From contig BLXT01005746.1 in the NCBI GenBank assembly GCA_019648995.1, positions 887,467 through 923,895 on the forward strand: a stretch of DNA of 36,429 bases. Direction: 5' to 3'. Position numbers and translations under genes: made by a program. The stretch comes from Plakobranchus ocellatus. Taxonomy: Eukaryota; Mollusca; Gastropoda; Plakobranchidae. The notes beneath the pieces are model-generated. The model saw nothing but the letters and a program-made list of their open reading frames with translations. It was not told the DNA's origin and did not search any database. Numbering within the stretch: position 1 is the stretch's first letter; each line of letters begins with the position of its first letter. Below are positions 10,801-19,558 of the stretch, piece by piece.

Positions 10801-13800
10801 NNNNNNNNNNNNNNNNNNNNNNNNNNNNNNNNNNNNNNNNNNNNNNNNNNNNNNNNNNNNNNNNNNNNNNNNNNNNNNNNNNNNNNNNNNNNNNNNNNNN
10901 NNNNNNNNNNNNNNNNNNNNNNNNNNNNNNNNNNNNNNNNNNNNNNNNNNNNNNNNNNNNNNNNNNNNNNNNNNNNNNNNNNNNNNNNNNNNNNNNNNNN
11001 NNNNNNNNNNTCACTTCCGTTTTCGTAGTTTTCTTCCTTACTTTGTATCGAAATTCTACGCAAAGCGCGCATTGTTTGTTCTTGTAGATCTAGAGATCGA
11101 GATTCGTTCTTTCTTTCAGTTCACTAACTTTGAATTAGGCCTATAAAAAAATTGTAAATCTTGTTCAAATATTTAAAAAAACTCTAAATTATAATCGTTT
11201 TAAAACTTGCTATGCTAGTTTTTCAAGAGATAAGCATACTATTAGGCTACCTAAATGGTTCCGAACCGACAAAGTGATCGATCAGTTAGCCGAGAGTGAC
11301 GACTATGCTATTGATGAAGATGAGGAATAGCTTCAATGAATCAGATAGGTCAAATAATTCAGAATCAGATTAGGTATTAGTTCTGCTCTGATAAATATCA
11401 TATGATAAGTAAATTCAATTAATCCACAAACTGTAAACAGGTGTAAATAGTAGGCCTGCAGTTTTTTCATTCCCGTTTTCATAAATATTGTGTGTTTTTT
11501 AGCTTCATATAGTGTAATCTTTGAAAATTCATAAAAAATACAATTTTGAACATAGAGACAAGAAAAAGGTGGTGATTTATTCAGAATTGGATATATTTTT
11601 ACTTGATGAACATTGTGACTCAGCTGAGGCCTTCCTTGTTTATGTTTTGATCACGGTAAGAGTAAAATTTGACCAATTAAAAAAACATTTTTTTTTTACC
11701 ATGTAATTTCAGTGGATGAGATTACAAAAGAAACAACGCAAATGCCATCAAAGTACACATATTCAGAAAGATAATTTTATTTCCTTTCTATTGGTACCTG
11801 TCTCAACTCTGTGTTTGCAATACAGCCAAAGTTAGAACATTTTTAGTGACCCCCACCCGCTACTTTTAGGCAGCCTATTTTTTCTGTGCGTCCAAAAGTG
11901 GAAACTCGTTATGTCTGGAGGTGGAATTAGCCCACGTCCTGAATGAGTTAACAACCCCCACAAAAAAAAAAATTACAATTGTTAGATTTTTGCATTTTCC
12001 TAAGAGAAAATTAAGGATGAAATTTGATTCTGATCAATATCAGACTTACCAGAGAAATTGCATTAGACCAGGATATGTTGGAAAGGATTGAGTGAAAAAA
12101 AAAAAAAAAAAAAAGATTTTTGCAAAATCTAATGCAAATTATTCAATAAGATCTTTTGTCGTATTGGATTTCAGTAATTTGGGGAGCAATCATAGAAAAC
12201 TTGGTTTCATTTGATTGAATTTGACATATTAAAAAAAGTGCTAACAAAAAACATGGCCGTTCAAAAAAAAAAGGGGTAAAATATACATGAAACAATAAAA
12301 CTGTTTGTAATTCTCCAAGTGGAATCAATGTGGAAAAGAAAAAAGCCAATCAAACAGTCTACCAGAGAAATCTGTATCTTTCCAGGTTTCCAGCTGAGCC
12401 ACCACACATAACTCTTTAAGAACTGCGGGATCAACATTGTCTTTAAAGAAAGGAAAGGTCAGCAATATTGAGTACACCTTGTCATTGTCTGCAGCGGTTC
12501 TTTCAAATGGGCTGAGAAAGAAACAATGGTTCAAAGATTATGAAGGAATAAATTGCTCACAATTATAACAAATTTCTATTTTGAAACTAAATAACAAAAA
12601 TGATTGAACAAAAATCTCTAATAATGTTATGGAATTATTATCCTGTTTTTAAACATAAGAGTCCATAAAGATAAGAATTGATGCTAGAATTAGAAACTTC
12701 AACTTCCAACAAAATTTCAGTGTGAGATCTGATGTCGATGTTAACTTTTTTTTCACATTTTTCCAACAAACATCCTATAGAAGCTTAGGTTATTTACATT
12801 TTCTCTCATCACACTTTGACTCAGAGTTTAAATCCTCTCAGCATATGATAAAATTAAAGTCAACAGAAGAAAGAAAGCATTTTTAGCTGTTTGATACATT
12901 CCCTCATTTGTCTCTTTTACAGTGGTTTTATGATAGATATTTGTAAATAAATCTACTGCTCTTTATATTTCTATTATTGCACACTGTCTGGTGTTATACT
13001 CATGGAGAACTAAATTATCCTTTAATTCCTTCTGCTACTTCTCTCTCATAAAAATGGGATATTCAAGTTTTTTTATGAGAGTTTTGCTGTGGAAGATATG
13101 TATTTCTGGGTCTCTGGCTCTTTAGCCAGATCTATAAAGGAATATTACAACTTACTATTTTCTCAAAAGTCTCCTCAATGTGCGAATATTTTCTCCACGA
13201 ATAGCCTTCGGATCTTCACTTTTCCTCTCTTTGTGAAGCAAAGGGAGATAATCTTTGATGTTGTAGGTGTACAAATCAACGCTAGTTTCTTTCTTGGGCC
13301 TCTGAGCTGCTTGATCTGAAGAAAAGTATTTTCAAATACAAATTATAAAACATGAGCTTAGTTATTTTGACGTAAAAAGAAAGCTTTTAAAGATGAAATC
13401 CAAATATTTGTGATAGTTCAATGATGGAAATGCCAAAATTTGTATTTTAAGGCTTTGATTTTGCCTTTGATGTATAAAATAAAGAATCCAACTTAACCGA
13501 TGGGAGCAACCAGTGCTAGATATGATACTCATGAAACTAAAGAGACATCAAACTGTTGCTTGAGAAACTTTTCCTCTACACCCATGACCAAAGTCTATCT
13601 ATAAATATCTATGATAGACAATGGGGGAAAAAGTGAACTGTCCACTTACCAATATTGATAATGCTTATTTAATACTTCAAGGTCGGATATTATTTCCATA
13701 ATCAGTTTTAGATTTTTTATTTACTTATTCATGAAAATAACAAACAATATTGAATGTTAACCGCCACAAAGCTTTCTGCCAGAACTGCGGCGGTATTTTT

Positions 13801-16800
13801 AAATATTTTTTTTTTCTCATTAAAAAGCACTTCTTCAACTCTCTTTTTTTACAGTACGATAGCAGCCTTGGTCTATGGTGACATCTGCATTTCGCTCATT
13901 TGCTTGATGTTTTCGAATTTCTGTCCTAATTCCCTGCTACAAAAACACTTGCGATATCCAATTTAAAAGCAGCAAGATTTCTAACTCACAGCAAAAAATT
14001 TGAGCAAAGGAGAAACCCATGAAATTTATGTGGACACTTTGTAATATCAATCAAGCAGCGTATGAAAAGTTTGCAGAAGAAGTATAAGGAATGACAATAG
14101 TTTACACATATCTCTTACAAACTTAAGGCTGCAACACTTAATCTTTGATTTCAGAAACACATCAATTGAGCCTATGATCAGATCACTAGTGCTCTGTTTG
14201 AATGGTACTTATTCATTTAATTTAGCTTGTTCATTCTCTCTATCATTTGTAATCGGGAGTTTCTTTTTAAGTAGTCTTAGTCAGATATTTGCTTCAAGAC
14301 TTCTGTGGTCTTTATTTCAATTATTGCTTCCTACAGACAATCTGCCTGCCAATATTACTGAGCTATATTTTTTTCATGATTTTTATTTCCAATGATATCC
14401 ATAAGGTGGTTTGAGCCTGAGAAACCCATTGGCCAATGAGTCTTGATCTTTCCAGACTTTCCCCATCTTTAGTCCTCATTTTTTAACTTCAAACTGCCCA
14501 GATTTGTTGTATCAATCAAGAGTCAAGGATCCTACAAGTTGTATCTATAAGTCAAAAGTGCCAAAGGCATTTTTTTACAAAAAAAAAATTGGACCAAAAA
14601 AGCGATTTTTTAAAACCAAACGAAAAAAAATGTCAGTCAATGGAATTATTTTAATTTTAGCTTTTACAAATCAAGATACCCATTTTTTTCAAGTATCCTT
14701 CTCCGAATTATATCAATGAACAAAATGCCGAAACAAAATTTTTTAACTCCTAGTTTTTTTTTATGTTTCCTGCAAGATCAACTCCATGGATGAAAGACAT
14801 TGAACAAAGGCATTGCCTAAGCGTTTATAGTGAAAGCTAAAATCAAATTTGCCAAAAAGAAATCAATGAGGTTGTGGAAAAAAGTGTATTAAACCATAAT
14901 CTGGTGGATTGATGGATTTGAAAAACAAACCCTAGAAAGTGCTGCAAAGGGCAAAAGCTTCACCAAAAAGACCAATCAGGCAGTGCAAAATTGAGAGTTA
15001 GAGATTTAGGAAAGAATCAGGACAACAATTATTGGATTAAAAGAAATAGCAAGAGAGTGAGAATAAGATTTATTGGAAAGACAGTCAGTGATACTACAAA
15101 ATACAATGTATAGGCAGTGGATGATGATACTAACGAACAATTTCTACGAAATCAATGCATATGTAAACTATACCATTTTCTATTATCTTACTTACTAGAA
15201 CTTGTTGCTTGATTACTTAAACTTGCTGTTGAACTGGTGATAGCCCTGAGAGCAGAAAGCAACAAACAAACATGAAGTTATAAGTCAACTCACTTTTGAA
15301 AACAAAATGAATTTTAGACATTCTTTACAGTTGTTCTTTTATTATTTGACTGTGAGTTATGAAAGCAACGAATTCTAAACATACAAAATCTTTGTGCATG
15401 TGTTTACATGTTATGGCCGCATTTTTCAGAAGCCAACTCTGAAGCACTTCCAGAAGGAAAAAAAACAGCAGGGAGAAGGGGAGAGTACAGCCAGGACCTA
15501 ATCGCAGTTTTTCTGGAAACTGTGGTCTCAAACACCTTGAGTCTCAGAACCTAAAATGTTCAGATTCTGAATATGGATTCTGGGTCAAATTAGCTGCTTA
15601 GGAAATTCGGAAGTCTTCTCTTTTGAGAATCACATAGGAGAAGCTTAAAGAGAGGCATGGCAAAGTCCTTTCTAATATAAGTTGATATTTTATTTGCTGT
15701 AAAAAAGTGATACAAGGAATGTTGTTATAGGAAGCACCTTTTAAATATAGAAGTTCACAGCTATGATCACCAAAATGTGTGCATGCGTAAATTCCATTTC
15801 ATAAAAGGAGAATCAAAGGACTGCTGGCGTGAAACTGCAATTTTTGGAAAAGAGTTCTGAGACCAATGTATATACAGATTTCAAAATTTCTGTACTTATA
15901 ATAAAGAATATTTGCTAAAAACACAATTATATTAATCATATTTTATTTGACAAAATACAATTGTATTAGAAACAATATCATTCCCAAGTACACTTCTTTA
16001 GACATGAAATTTTGCCTTTGAAATCTCCACAAAGGGTATTTTTTTGGATCTGCCTGTCTGTCAGAACACATAGATTTATCAGATTCATAACTGGTTATCT
16101 TCAAGCCCGTGTCTTCAATAATTGTGTCTGAAAAGTCATGGTTTGTTCAGGTCTGGAGCTAGACCAGAACGTTTTTGTACCTTGAGAAGTGATCTTGGAC
16201 AAAAAAAAAATCTATAAAGGATTAAACACCCATTGCAAGAAAACAAAGCTGATAGCAAATGAAAGTTTTATGAATGCAGCATTACTATATGCAAACACTT
16301 ATCACCACTGCAAGAAAAAATAATTGAGATAGGACAGTCAGGGTGGTAATCATATAAAAATGATATCAATCATCACAATAGCTAGTGTTCAGCTTGATGA
16401 GTTGATATTTAAGCATTTCAGTATCTCAGGCAATGAGAATCCATGACAAATATGAGATCAGTTCTATCTATTTCAATGTAAAAATAAAGGCTTAGGCTTA
16501 CCTCACTCGTTTTTCTGTGTGTACTGGTAAGCCTACTTTAGCTGGTTGAGGCACAAATATCTTTTTGTAATTTTGCATAAATACTTCATGGGCCTCTTGA
16601 GTTGACTGATTGCTGTCCCTTTAGGATGAGAAAAAGTGAAGTTATTGCCATTAAATTAAACTTTTGTAACTAAATTCATTCAGTGCAGTTTGAACTTATG
16701 AAAAGTAATAAGGATTTGTGAAAGGCACTTTCTGTAAGATAGATGAAGTAAATAATCTAATCTTATTTCTTTTTGGGAAAGGATTTTTCAGTCATCAATC

Positions 16801-18084
16801 AAAGAGGAAAAAAAAAGGATTTTAATATAGCCCTCATGCTTACCTAGATTTCAGTCCATTTATGTTACAAAGCCAGTTCAGTTTATCATAGTCTATTGTT
16901 GGAGCATTGGTGATCGCAGGCACTGGGGGAAATAAAGGTTTGAATTTTGCTGACTTATTAAAGTTGTTTTTCGTAACACTTAAAATCTCAAAAGATAAAT
17001 TATGAATTGTCTCTCTACACAGCTGGCTCTCCATAATTATTGAGTTTCAAAAATTATTCCATAGATAAAATATCACTTTGTTTTACAAAAACTTGAGAAC
17101 CATTTGATTCATTCCCTCTTGTTCCTGATACATAATAGAACATTTTTTGTTGTTTTATGAATTTGGGGCTAATGCTTTGGGCAAAAAAAGTATGTATTCA
17201 AAACAATATCTTGCTATTAATGGCCTAGAAACCATAGCAGTACACTGAAAATACAAATCATATCTTTCTTTTTGCATTTGACAATGAGAGAGATCTTTCA
17301 GTCACATTTATGATAATTTTGTAAATTATTTCTTGATTATAATGCACGAATACATACATTAAAACAAGCATAAAAATCATATGCATTGACAATAATTTAT
17401 AATTAAGCGTTTATGAGGTCATTTTTACTAATTAATAGATATACAGGGTCAAAAATAGATTGCTGAATCATACATAGAGATAGTCAAACATAATAAAAAC
17501 AGTCTAAAAATCTATTGGAACGATTCCCAATCATGCACACAAAAACATATTCTATAGGCCTATCATGAATAATGAAATGAAGGCAATTATAATCAACTGT
17601 GAAAAGTTTATTAGCTCCAATTCAGAGATTTTTTTAAAAGACAAATATGCAACAAAAATGTGTCTCTTTTCACATAATACAATGGTTATACTTTAATATT
17701 ATAAATTGGAAAGCAGTGCAGCATCCACAGTATTTCCCCCTTTTTTTGGCATGCATATTAACAATACTTGCTGATTTACCTTACCAAGTTTCAATAATAT
17801 TATGCGTAGATAAATTTCATTATTGATCTCAATATCTAAATGTGTTAATGTATTTCTCACATGGATTCATCATTTCATGAATACCCATTTGTTCATTGTC
17901 GTTTGTTCCATCGTCTTAAATGAAAAAATTCTTACTCTAGATAATTATAACCAAGCGTAGATCTAGAATCTTATGGTCTTAGTCTGTATGAAAAAAACTC
18001 ACATTTATTTCTTATATTCGTAGTCTCCCGAACATTCCAGTTAAACTGCTGAGGTTTCTTTTTTCTCTCAATCAGGGCCATCAT
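1686..18084 (-). CDS. CNBD1: CNBD1-like protein with two cyclic-nucleotide-binding folds, 14 exons, 503 aa
   Basis: Coding exons in transcript order: 18084-18003, 16922-16844, 16618-16502, 15245-15196, 13315-13156, 12511-12363, 9590-9442, 8341-8286, 7002-6924, 6646-6514, 6064-5955, 4450-4300, 2787-2720, 1814-1686. They total 1512 nt; every intron is GT..AG and every phase matches. The start is fixed by TAG immediately upstream in frame with ATG-ATG. The N-terminal motif IDYDKLNWLCNINGLKSR (37-54) resembles my memory of the vertebrate CNBD1 N-terminus, as does its distance from the start. CNB fold 1 spans about 170-305 (FPFFKDNV, GIYMVLRGEV, LRVGDCFGTW). CNB fold 2 spans about 360-438 (FIRLGECHVLRQVDV, then FAEISLLLDEPVTCSIVTA at 406-424). 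No membrane segment or signal peptide. The phosphate-binding Arg expected at 417 is Val, so cyclic-nucleotide binding is doubtful. Cellular role is not known to me. The exon structure is firm; the family name is less so (CNBD2 or a PKA-R-like relative are alternatives). Confidence 0.88.
2285..2635. repeat. Diverged ~42-bp minisatellite in intron 13
   Basis: About eight diverged copies of a unit like GCTTTGTGCTTAAGTCTGAGG followed by ATTTTGAAAGTTTGTTTT, with starts near 2285, 2330, 2371, 2414, 2478, 2519 and 2561. Copies differ by many substitutions, so the array is old. Confidence 0.7.
2720..2787 (-). CDS. CNBD1: CNBD1-like exon 13 (aa 439-461)
   Basis: Encodes NLDDVTQQLFRQSNTRTFGD then LTK, the helical region after the second CNB fold. 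Acceptor TGTCCGTCTGCAG, donor TAAG|GTAGGA, phase 1 in and phase 0 out. Confidence 0.88.
3010..3165 (-). mobile_element. tRNA-derived SINE, copy 1 (intron 12)
   Basis: Read on the minus strand it begins GGGGCGTCGGTGGCATAGTGG, with an A-box (TGGCATAGTGG, 3143-3153) and a B-box (GGTTCAAGCTC, 3089-3099), and ends in an A-rich tail (ATATAAAAAAAA). Target duplications flank it: CCAGAACTAGAC at 2998-3009 and CCAGAATTAGAC at 3166-3177, one mismatch in 12. A second copy lies at 24532-24665. Confidence 0.88.
3178..4094. other. Intron 12, mostly unremarkable
   Basis: No coding exon seen. A locally GC-richer stretch at about 3440-3610 has an open plus-strand frame but no domain I recognise; it could be a decayed repeat. 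Confidence 0.4.
4095..4128 (+). other. tRNA-like relic: 7-bp stem enclosing a B-box-like sequence
   Basis: TCGGCAG (4095-4101) pairs perfectly with CTGCCGA (4122-4128). Between them lies GATTCAAATCC, close to a tRNA T-loop/B-box, and a T run follows (4135-4141). D and anticodon arms are missing, so it is not a functional standard tRNA gene. Confidence 0.35.
4300..4450 (-). CDS. CNBD1: CNBD1-like exon 12 (aa 389-438, CNB fold 2 cassette)
   Basis: Acceptor TATCCTGTCTGGCCAG, donor AAAA|GTAAGT, phase 0 in and phase 1 out. Encodes RLGPSDSFAEISLLLDEP then VTCSIVTASDVELGVVRP. The phosphate-binding cassette keeps Phe406 and Glu408, but the canonical Arg after Pro is Val417. Confidence 0.93.
4575..4705. 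repeat. Polypurine (A/G-rich) tract in intron 11
   Basis: About 130 bp almost entirely purine on the plus strand (AAGAAGAAAAGAGAAAAAAG and similar). Open frames across it are low-complexity Lys/Arg/Glu and not believable genes. Confidence 0.75.
5469..5775. repeat. 62-bp minisatellite, five copies, in intron 11
   Basis: The motif ATTCTATCTGTGTGAAAACT recurs at 5477, 5539, 5601 and 5663, exactly 62 bp apart, with a degenerate fifth copy to about 5775. Each unit contains GAGCTGATTGTTCAGTTTCA. Copies are nearly identical, so expansion was recent. Confidence 0.95.
5955..6064 (-). CDS. CNBD1: CNBD1-like exon 11 (aa 352-388, CNB fold 2 strands)
   Basis: Encodes YKSPFIGFIRLGECHVLRQV then DVLVTLKNGKK. 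The G-F-I-R-L-G-E-C-x-V-L-R-x-V pattern is the strand pair of a CNB domain. Acceptor CTTTCAG, donor AAAAAG|GTGAGG, phase 1 in and phase 0 out. Confidence 0.92.
6393..6431 (-). other. Duplicated 3' part of exon 10: possible 39-nt alternative microexon
   Basis: 6390-6442 repeats 6511-6563 with one mismatch in 53. The copy keeps a donor (CACAG|GTAGAA) and has an acceptor-like CATCTCTGTAG in front. Spliced between exons 10 and 11 it would enter and leave in phase 1 and add exactly 13 codons (ADSIDWISYPPNT). Whether it is used cannot be told from DNA. Confidence 0.4.
6514..6646 (-). CDS. CNBD1: CNBD1-like exon 10 (aa 308-351, linker between CNB folds)
   Basis: Acceptor ATTTTTTGTGCAG, donor ACACAG|GTACAA, phase 0 in and phase 1 out. 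Encodes QIKQREHTEKLNLLLSCEQY, then MWPKQPLISVADSIDWISY. The last 50 nt of this exon plus its donor are duplicated 121 bp downstream in the intron. Confidence 0.9.
6924..7002 (-). CDS. CNBD1: CNBD1-like exon 9 (aa 281-307, end of CNB fold 1)
   Basis: Encodes KEFSVVTTEPNAEFMKIS then ANDYKRVIT. This matches the final strands and the following helix of a CNB domain (V-V-T-x-E-P, E-F-M-K-I, D-Y-x-R-V-I). Acceptor ATTTTCAG, donor ACG|GTTAGT, phase 2 in and phase 0 out. Confidence 0.9.
7530..7692. repeat. ~41-bp minisatellite, four copies, in intron 8
   Basis: The unit GTGGAAGCAAAAGTTAATAT followed by GGTAAAAACTGGGCTTTTG recurs with starts near 7557, 7598, 7640 and 7679. Confidence 0.9.
8286..8341 (-). 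CDS. CNBD1: CNBD1-like exon 8 (aa 263-280, CNB fold 1)
   Basis: A 56-nt exon encoding LRVGDCFGTWLHYEEPYT. The V-G-D-C-F-G motif is the conserved turn before the phosphate-binding cassette. Acceptor TTACTTAG, donor ACAAA|GTGAGT, phase 0 in and phase 2 out. Confidence 0.88.
8619..8860. repeat. ~39-bp diverged minisatellite in intron 7
   Basis: About six copies of AAGCAAGGCTCAA followed by ACTGTCTACTGTACAGAGG, with starts near 8619, 8658, 8755, 8794 and 8833. Copies have drifted and some are shortened. Confidence 0.8.
9442..9590 (-). CDS. CNBD1: CNBD1-like exon 7 (aa 213-262, CNB fold 1 strands)
   Basis: Acceptor TTGTTTACGAAACAG, donor TAT|GTAAGT, phase 1 in and phase 0 out. Encodes VYGKTGIYMVLRGEVKP, the G-x-Y-x-V-L-x-G-x-V strand pair of a CNB fold, then an acidic loop (EGSDLKEEDETY) that looks like an insertion between strands. 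Lies just downstream, in gene orientation, of the insertion with the N gap. Confidence 0.9.
10088..10217. repeat. 130-bp direct repeat, left copy, beginning at TTAA
   Basis: Identical to 11948-12076 except for one extra A in a homopolymer. It begins exactly at TTAACAACCCCC and ends AGACCAGGATAT. The pair bounds the segment that contains the N gap. Confidence 0.95.
10218..11947. mobile_element. Probable piggyBac-like insertion containing the assembly gap
   Basis: Sits in intron 6 of the CNBD1-like gene. The right end meets TTAA (11948-11951); read inward from there the sequence is CTCATTCAGGACGTGGGCTA, sharing GTGGGCTAATT with the MITE end at 1138. The left part (about 10236-10520) is unusual, with repeated GACTTAGGCCAAAATG-like motifs and CpG. 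A short plus-strand frame at about 11260-11328 (KWFRTDKVIDQLAESDDYAI then acidic) may be a relic of coding sequence. No left terminus is seen next to a TTAA. Confidence 0.45.
10668..11010. other. Assembly gap, 343 N
   Basis: A run of N inside the inserted segment. Any open frame reported across it is an artefact. Confidence 0.99.
11948..12076. repeat. 129-bp direct repeat, right copy
   Basis: Same sequence as 10088-10217, starting at the TTAA that adjoins the inserted element. It is followed by GTTGGAAAGG, whereas the left copy is followed by CGTCAGTG. Confidence 0.95.
12363..12511 (-). CDS. CNBD1: CNBD1-like exon 6 (aa 163-212, start of CNB fold 1)
   Basis: Acceptor TTTCTTTCTCAG, donor CTCTG|GTAGAC. 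Encodes YPFERTAADNDKVYSIL, then LTFPFFKDNVDPAVLKELC and VVAQLETWKDTDFS. The pattern L-x2-F-P-F-F-x-D, then a helix and a W in the first strand, is typical of the N-terminal part of a CNB domain. Confidence 0.92.
12600..13155. other. Intron 5, no recognised feature
   Basis: AT-rich intronic sequence between exons 5 and 6. I see no further exon, repeat array or RNA gene. Confidence 0.5.
13156..13315 (-). CDS. CNBD1: CNBD1-like exon 5 (aa 110-162)
   Basis: Acceptor TTTTCTTCAG, donor AATA|GTAAGT, phase 1 in and phase 2 out. Encodes a basic linker with DLYTYNIKDYLPLLHKERK and IRTLRRLLRK. The latter is the helix that leads into the first CNB fold. Confidence 0.9.
13316..15195. other. Intron 4, no recognised feature
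   Basis: AT-rich with scattered poly-A/T runs. Open frames here lack splice signals and recognisable domains. Confidence 0.5.
15196..15245 (-). CDS. CNBD1: CNBD1-like exon 4 (aa 93-109, low-complexity Ser/Thr)
   Basis: A 50-nt exon encoding AITSSTASLSNQATSS. Acceptor CTGCTCTCAG, donor CTA|GTAAGTAAG, phase 2 in and phase 1 out. Identified by splice sites and phase continuity rather than conservation. Skipping it would break the frame, since 50 is not a multiple of 3. Confidence 0.68.
15246..16501. other. Intron 3, no recognised feature
   Basis: AT-rich intron. The open frame at 15325-15531 is not supported by splice sites or protein-like composition. Confidence 0.5.
16502..16618 (-). CDS. 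CNBD1: CNBD1-like exon 3 (aa 54-92)
   Basis: Joins as R+DSNQSTQEAHEVFMQNY. It encodes a charged, probably helical segment ending HTEKRV. The acceptor CATCCTAAAG is short on pyrimidines, but phase 2 is kept at both ends and the donor GAG|GTAAGC is good. Confidence 0.8.
16844..16922 (-). CDS. CNBD1: CNBD1-like exon 2 (aa 28-53)
   Basis: Acceptor is the strong tract TTTATTTCCCCCAG. It encodes PAITNAPT then IDYDKLNWLCNINGLKS, the most family-specific stretch of the N-terminus. Donor AG|GTAAGC, phase 2. A longer open frame reads upstream to 17034, but it lacks an acceptor and its codons do not resemble the family. Confidence 0.85.
18003..18084 (-). CDS. CNBD1: CNBD1-like exon 1 (start, aa 1-27)
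   Basis: Begins MMALIERKKKPQQF; an in-frame TAG directly precedes the first ATG at 18084-18082, so nothing further upstream can be coding. The donor is AAAT|GTGAGT, phase 1. The exon is basic (RKKK) and probably disordered. Intron 1 (16923-18002) is AT-rich and otherwise featureless to me. Confidence 0.82.
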
Positions 18085-18204
18085 CTATTTTCTTAACTGT
18101 TTATATACATAGAAAAAAGTTACATGAATTCATCGGTGTTTAAGTGTCTAAACTTCTGGGTCTACGCGAAATATGTTTTGTAAGCAAGTACGCGATTGAA
18201 ACAA

Positions 18205-18215
18205 GACGCCATTTT
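18205..18215 (-). promoter_or_regulatory. YY1-like motif upstream of the CNBD1-like start
   Basis: AAAATGGCGTC on the minus strand, about 120 nt upstream of the ATG at 18084. This fits the AANATGGCG core often found at or just after transcription starts of TATA-less animal promoters. A single short motif, so weak evidence. Confidence 0.3.
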
Positions 18216-19067
18216 GATGCTTCTTTTATCTCCAAGGTAGCAGTAGAATATTTTACCGTAAAGGTTTGCCACGTAAAAGAGTTCTTTTTTGTATCGCGAT
18301 TATAGCATTGAGTGTAAAATACGCTTTTTACGCTCTATGGATTATAGGCCCTTTGCTTACCTCCATGGAGCTATTAGGAAAGAAGAGTCCGTGGTGTACA
18401 CTTATACCAAGTACGTGACTTTATAATTGTGACGGAAAATTTGCTGAAGATCTATGTGTTCTGTCTTCTTCCATGCTAACCGGCTGAGAACATTCCCCGA
18501 TCCCAACTCGTAAGTTTGATCATCCCGCTTTTGCTTATGAAACAAAGATAGGATTGAAACATCAAACGTCACAACTGCGTTTTTGTATCCTGCAGATCGT
18601 CCCTTCTATATGATTGCTAAAATATGAAAAAAAATTATGGAAACTTTTCTTATACCCCTAAGGATATAAGATCTATACTTTTTGTGCGTAGATGCACGCC
18701 TCAAATTTGATATAATAAGAAGAACCTTTAACTTAATGCGGAAATGTGAATGTATCTGTGTCAGATTGAAATTAGAGTTTGGGCGTTTGCGGCCAGGACT
18801 TTCTCGGGCTGGAGCGGATTTCAGTCGCAAGGTCTTTGTAAGAAAGGGGCAGTGTGGTTAATTGTAACCTGTACCAATTTTATACAAAATGTCCTAGATG
18901 TAGAGCTATTAAGCCAATATTTGATAAATGTTAGGAGCATCCATTCAATGATTTCGCCGAATCCACAATCTAAGTTTGCGCTGATAAAGACGTGATGTGA
19001 AAACAAGAAAAGTGATTTAATGAGGCATTTAAGTTGTTCCTTCATTCCCACCAGGGTGCGTATTGCA
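18216..19067. other. 5' flank of the CNBD1-like gene
   Basis: Presumed promoter and upstream region. Slightly GC-richer than the introns around 18750-18840, where a short frame is open, but nothing ties it to a gene. Confidence 0.4.
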
Positions 19068-19260
19068 TTCCTTGCGTTCCTTGCCTTGTTCCTATGGCCT
19101 GGAGCTCCTCAAGGAAGCCAGGGTTTACTGACTTTAATGTCCCTCGCCTAGTCCTTGTGACTTGGAGTCTAGCGTGAAGGCCAGAGCTTGTTGATTAACG
19201 ATCTCCTGCCTGGCCTCTGAGACCTGGAGTCTCGTGAAAAGGCCAGAGCTAATTGGGTTT
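19068..19260. repeat. ~60-bp tandem repeat, three diverged copies
   Basis: Units read CTTGCC..GGCCTGGAGCTCC..AAGGAAGCCAGGGTTTACTGA, CTCGCCTAG..GACTTGGAGTCT..GAAGGCCAGAGCTTGTTGAT and CCTGCCTGG..GACCTGGAGTCT..AAAGGCCAGAGCTAATTGG. GC-rich relative to its surroundings. Confidence 0.75.
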
Positions 19261-19344
19261 TTCACTGCCTTTTTTTCCTGAAACATTTTCTATCAGAAGT
19301 CTAGGTTGCTCCTGGCTTTGTCGATGCATCCTTTCAATAAAGTT

Positions 19345-19363
19345 CCTGTTGGGTACCAACAGG
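19345..19363. other. Perfect 8-bp hairpin after AATAAA
   Basis: CCTGTTGG-GTA-CCAACAGG is a perfect inverted repeat with a 3-nt loop, preceded by CAATAAAG (about 19335) and followed by a nine-A and eight-to-nine-T palindrome (about 19371-19387). Function unknown. Confidence 0.5.
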
Positions 19364-19558
19364 CTGGATTAAAAAAAAATTTTTTTTACTTCATTTTGAT
19401 ACCTTTGCTGAACATTCTCAGCCATGGAACAAGTTCCTGTATTAGTATTACATAGTTTAGGACTGTGTTTCTGAGACATTTTATTTTTCACCTTAGATTT
19501 CGTTTAGCATCAGGTTAAATATGTAGGTGACTTGCTCCCAGTTGTGTGGAGAAGCTGA

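Noticed and set aside
10616..11146. Open frames across the N gap on both strands
   Set aside because: They exist only because N cannot encode stops; no real residues support them.
16923..17034. Upstream extension of exon 2 starting MESQLCRETIHNL
   Set aside because: No acceptor, and a strong acceptor at 16923-16924 joins exon 1 in phase; the ATG is intronic.
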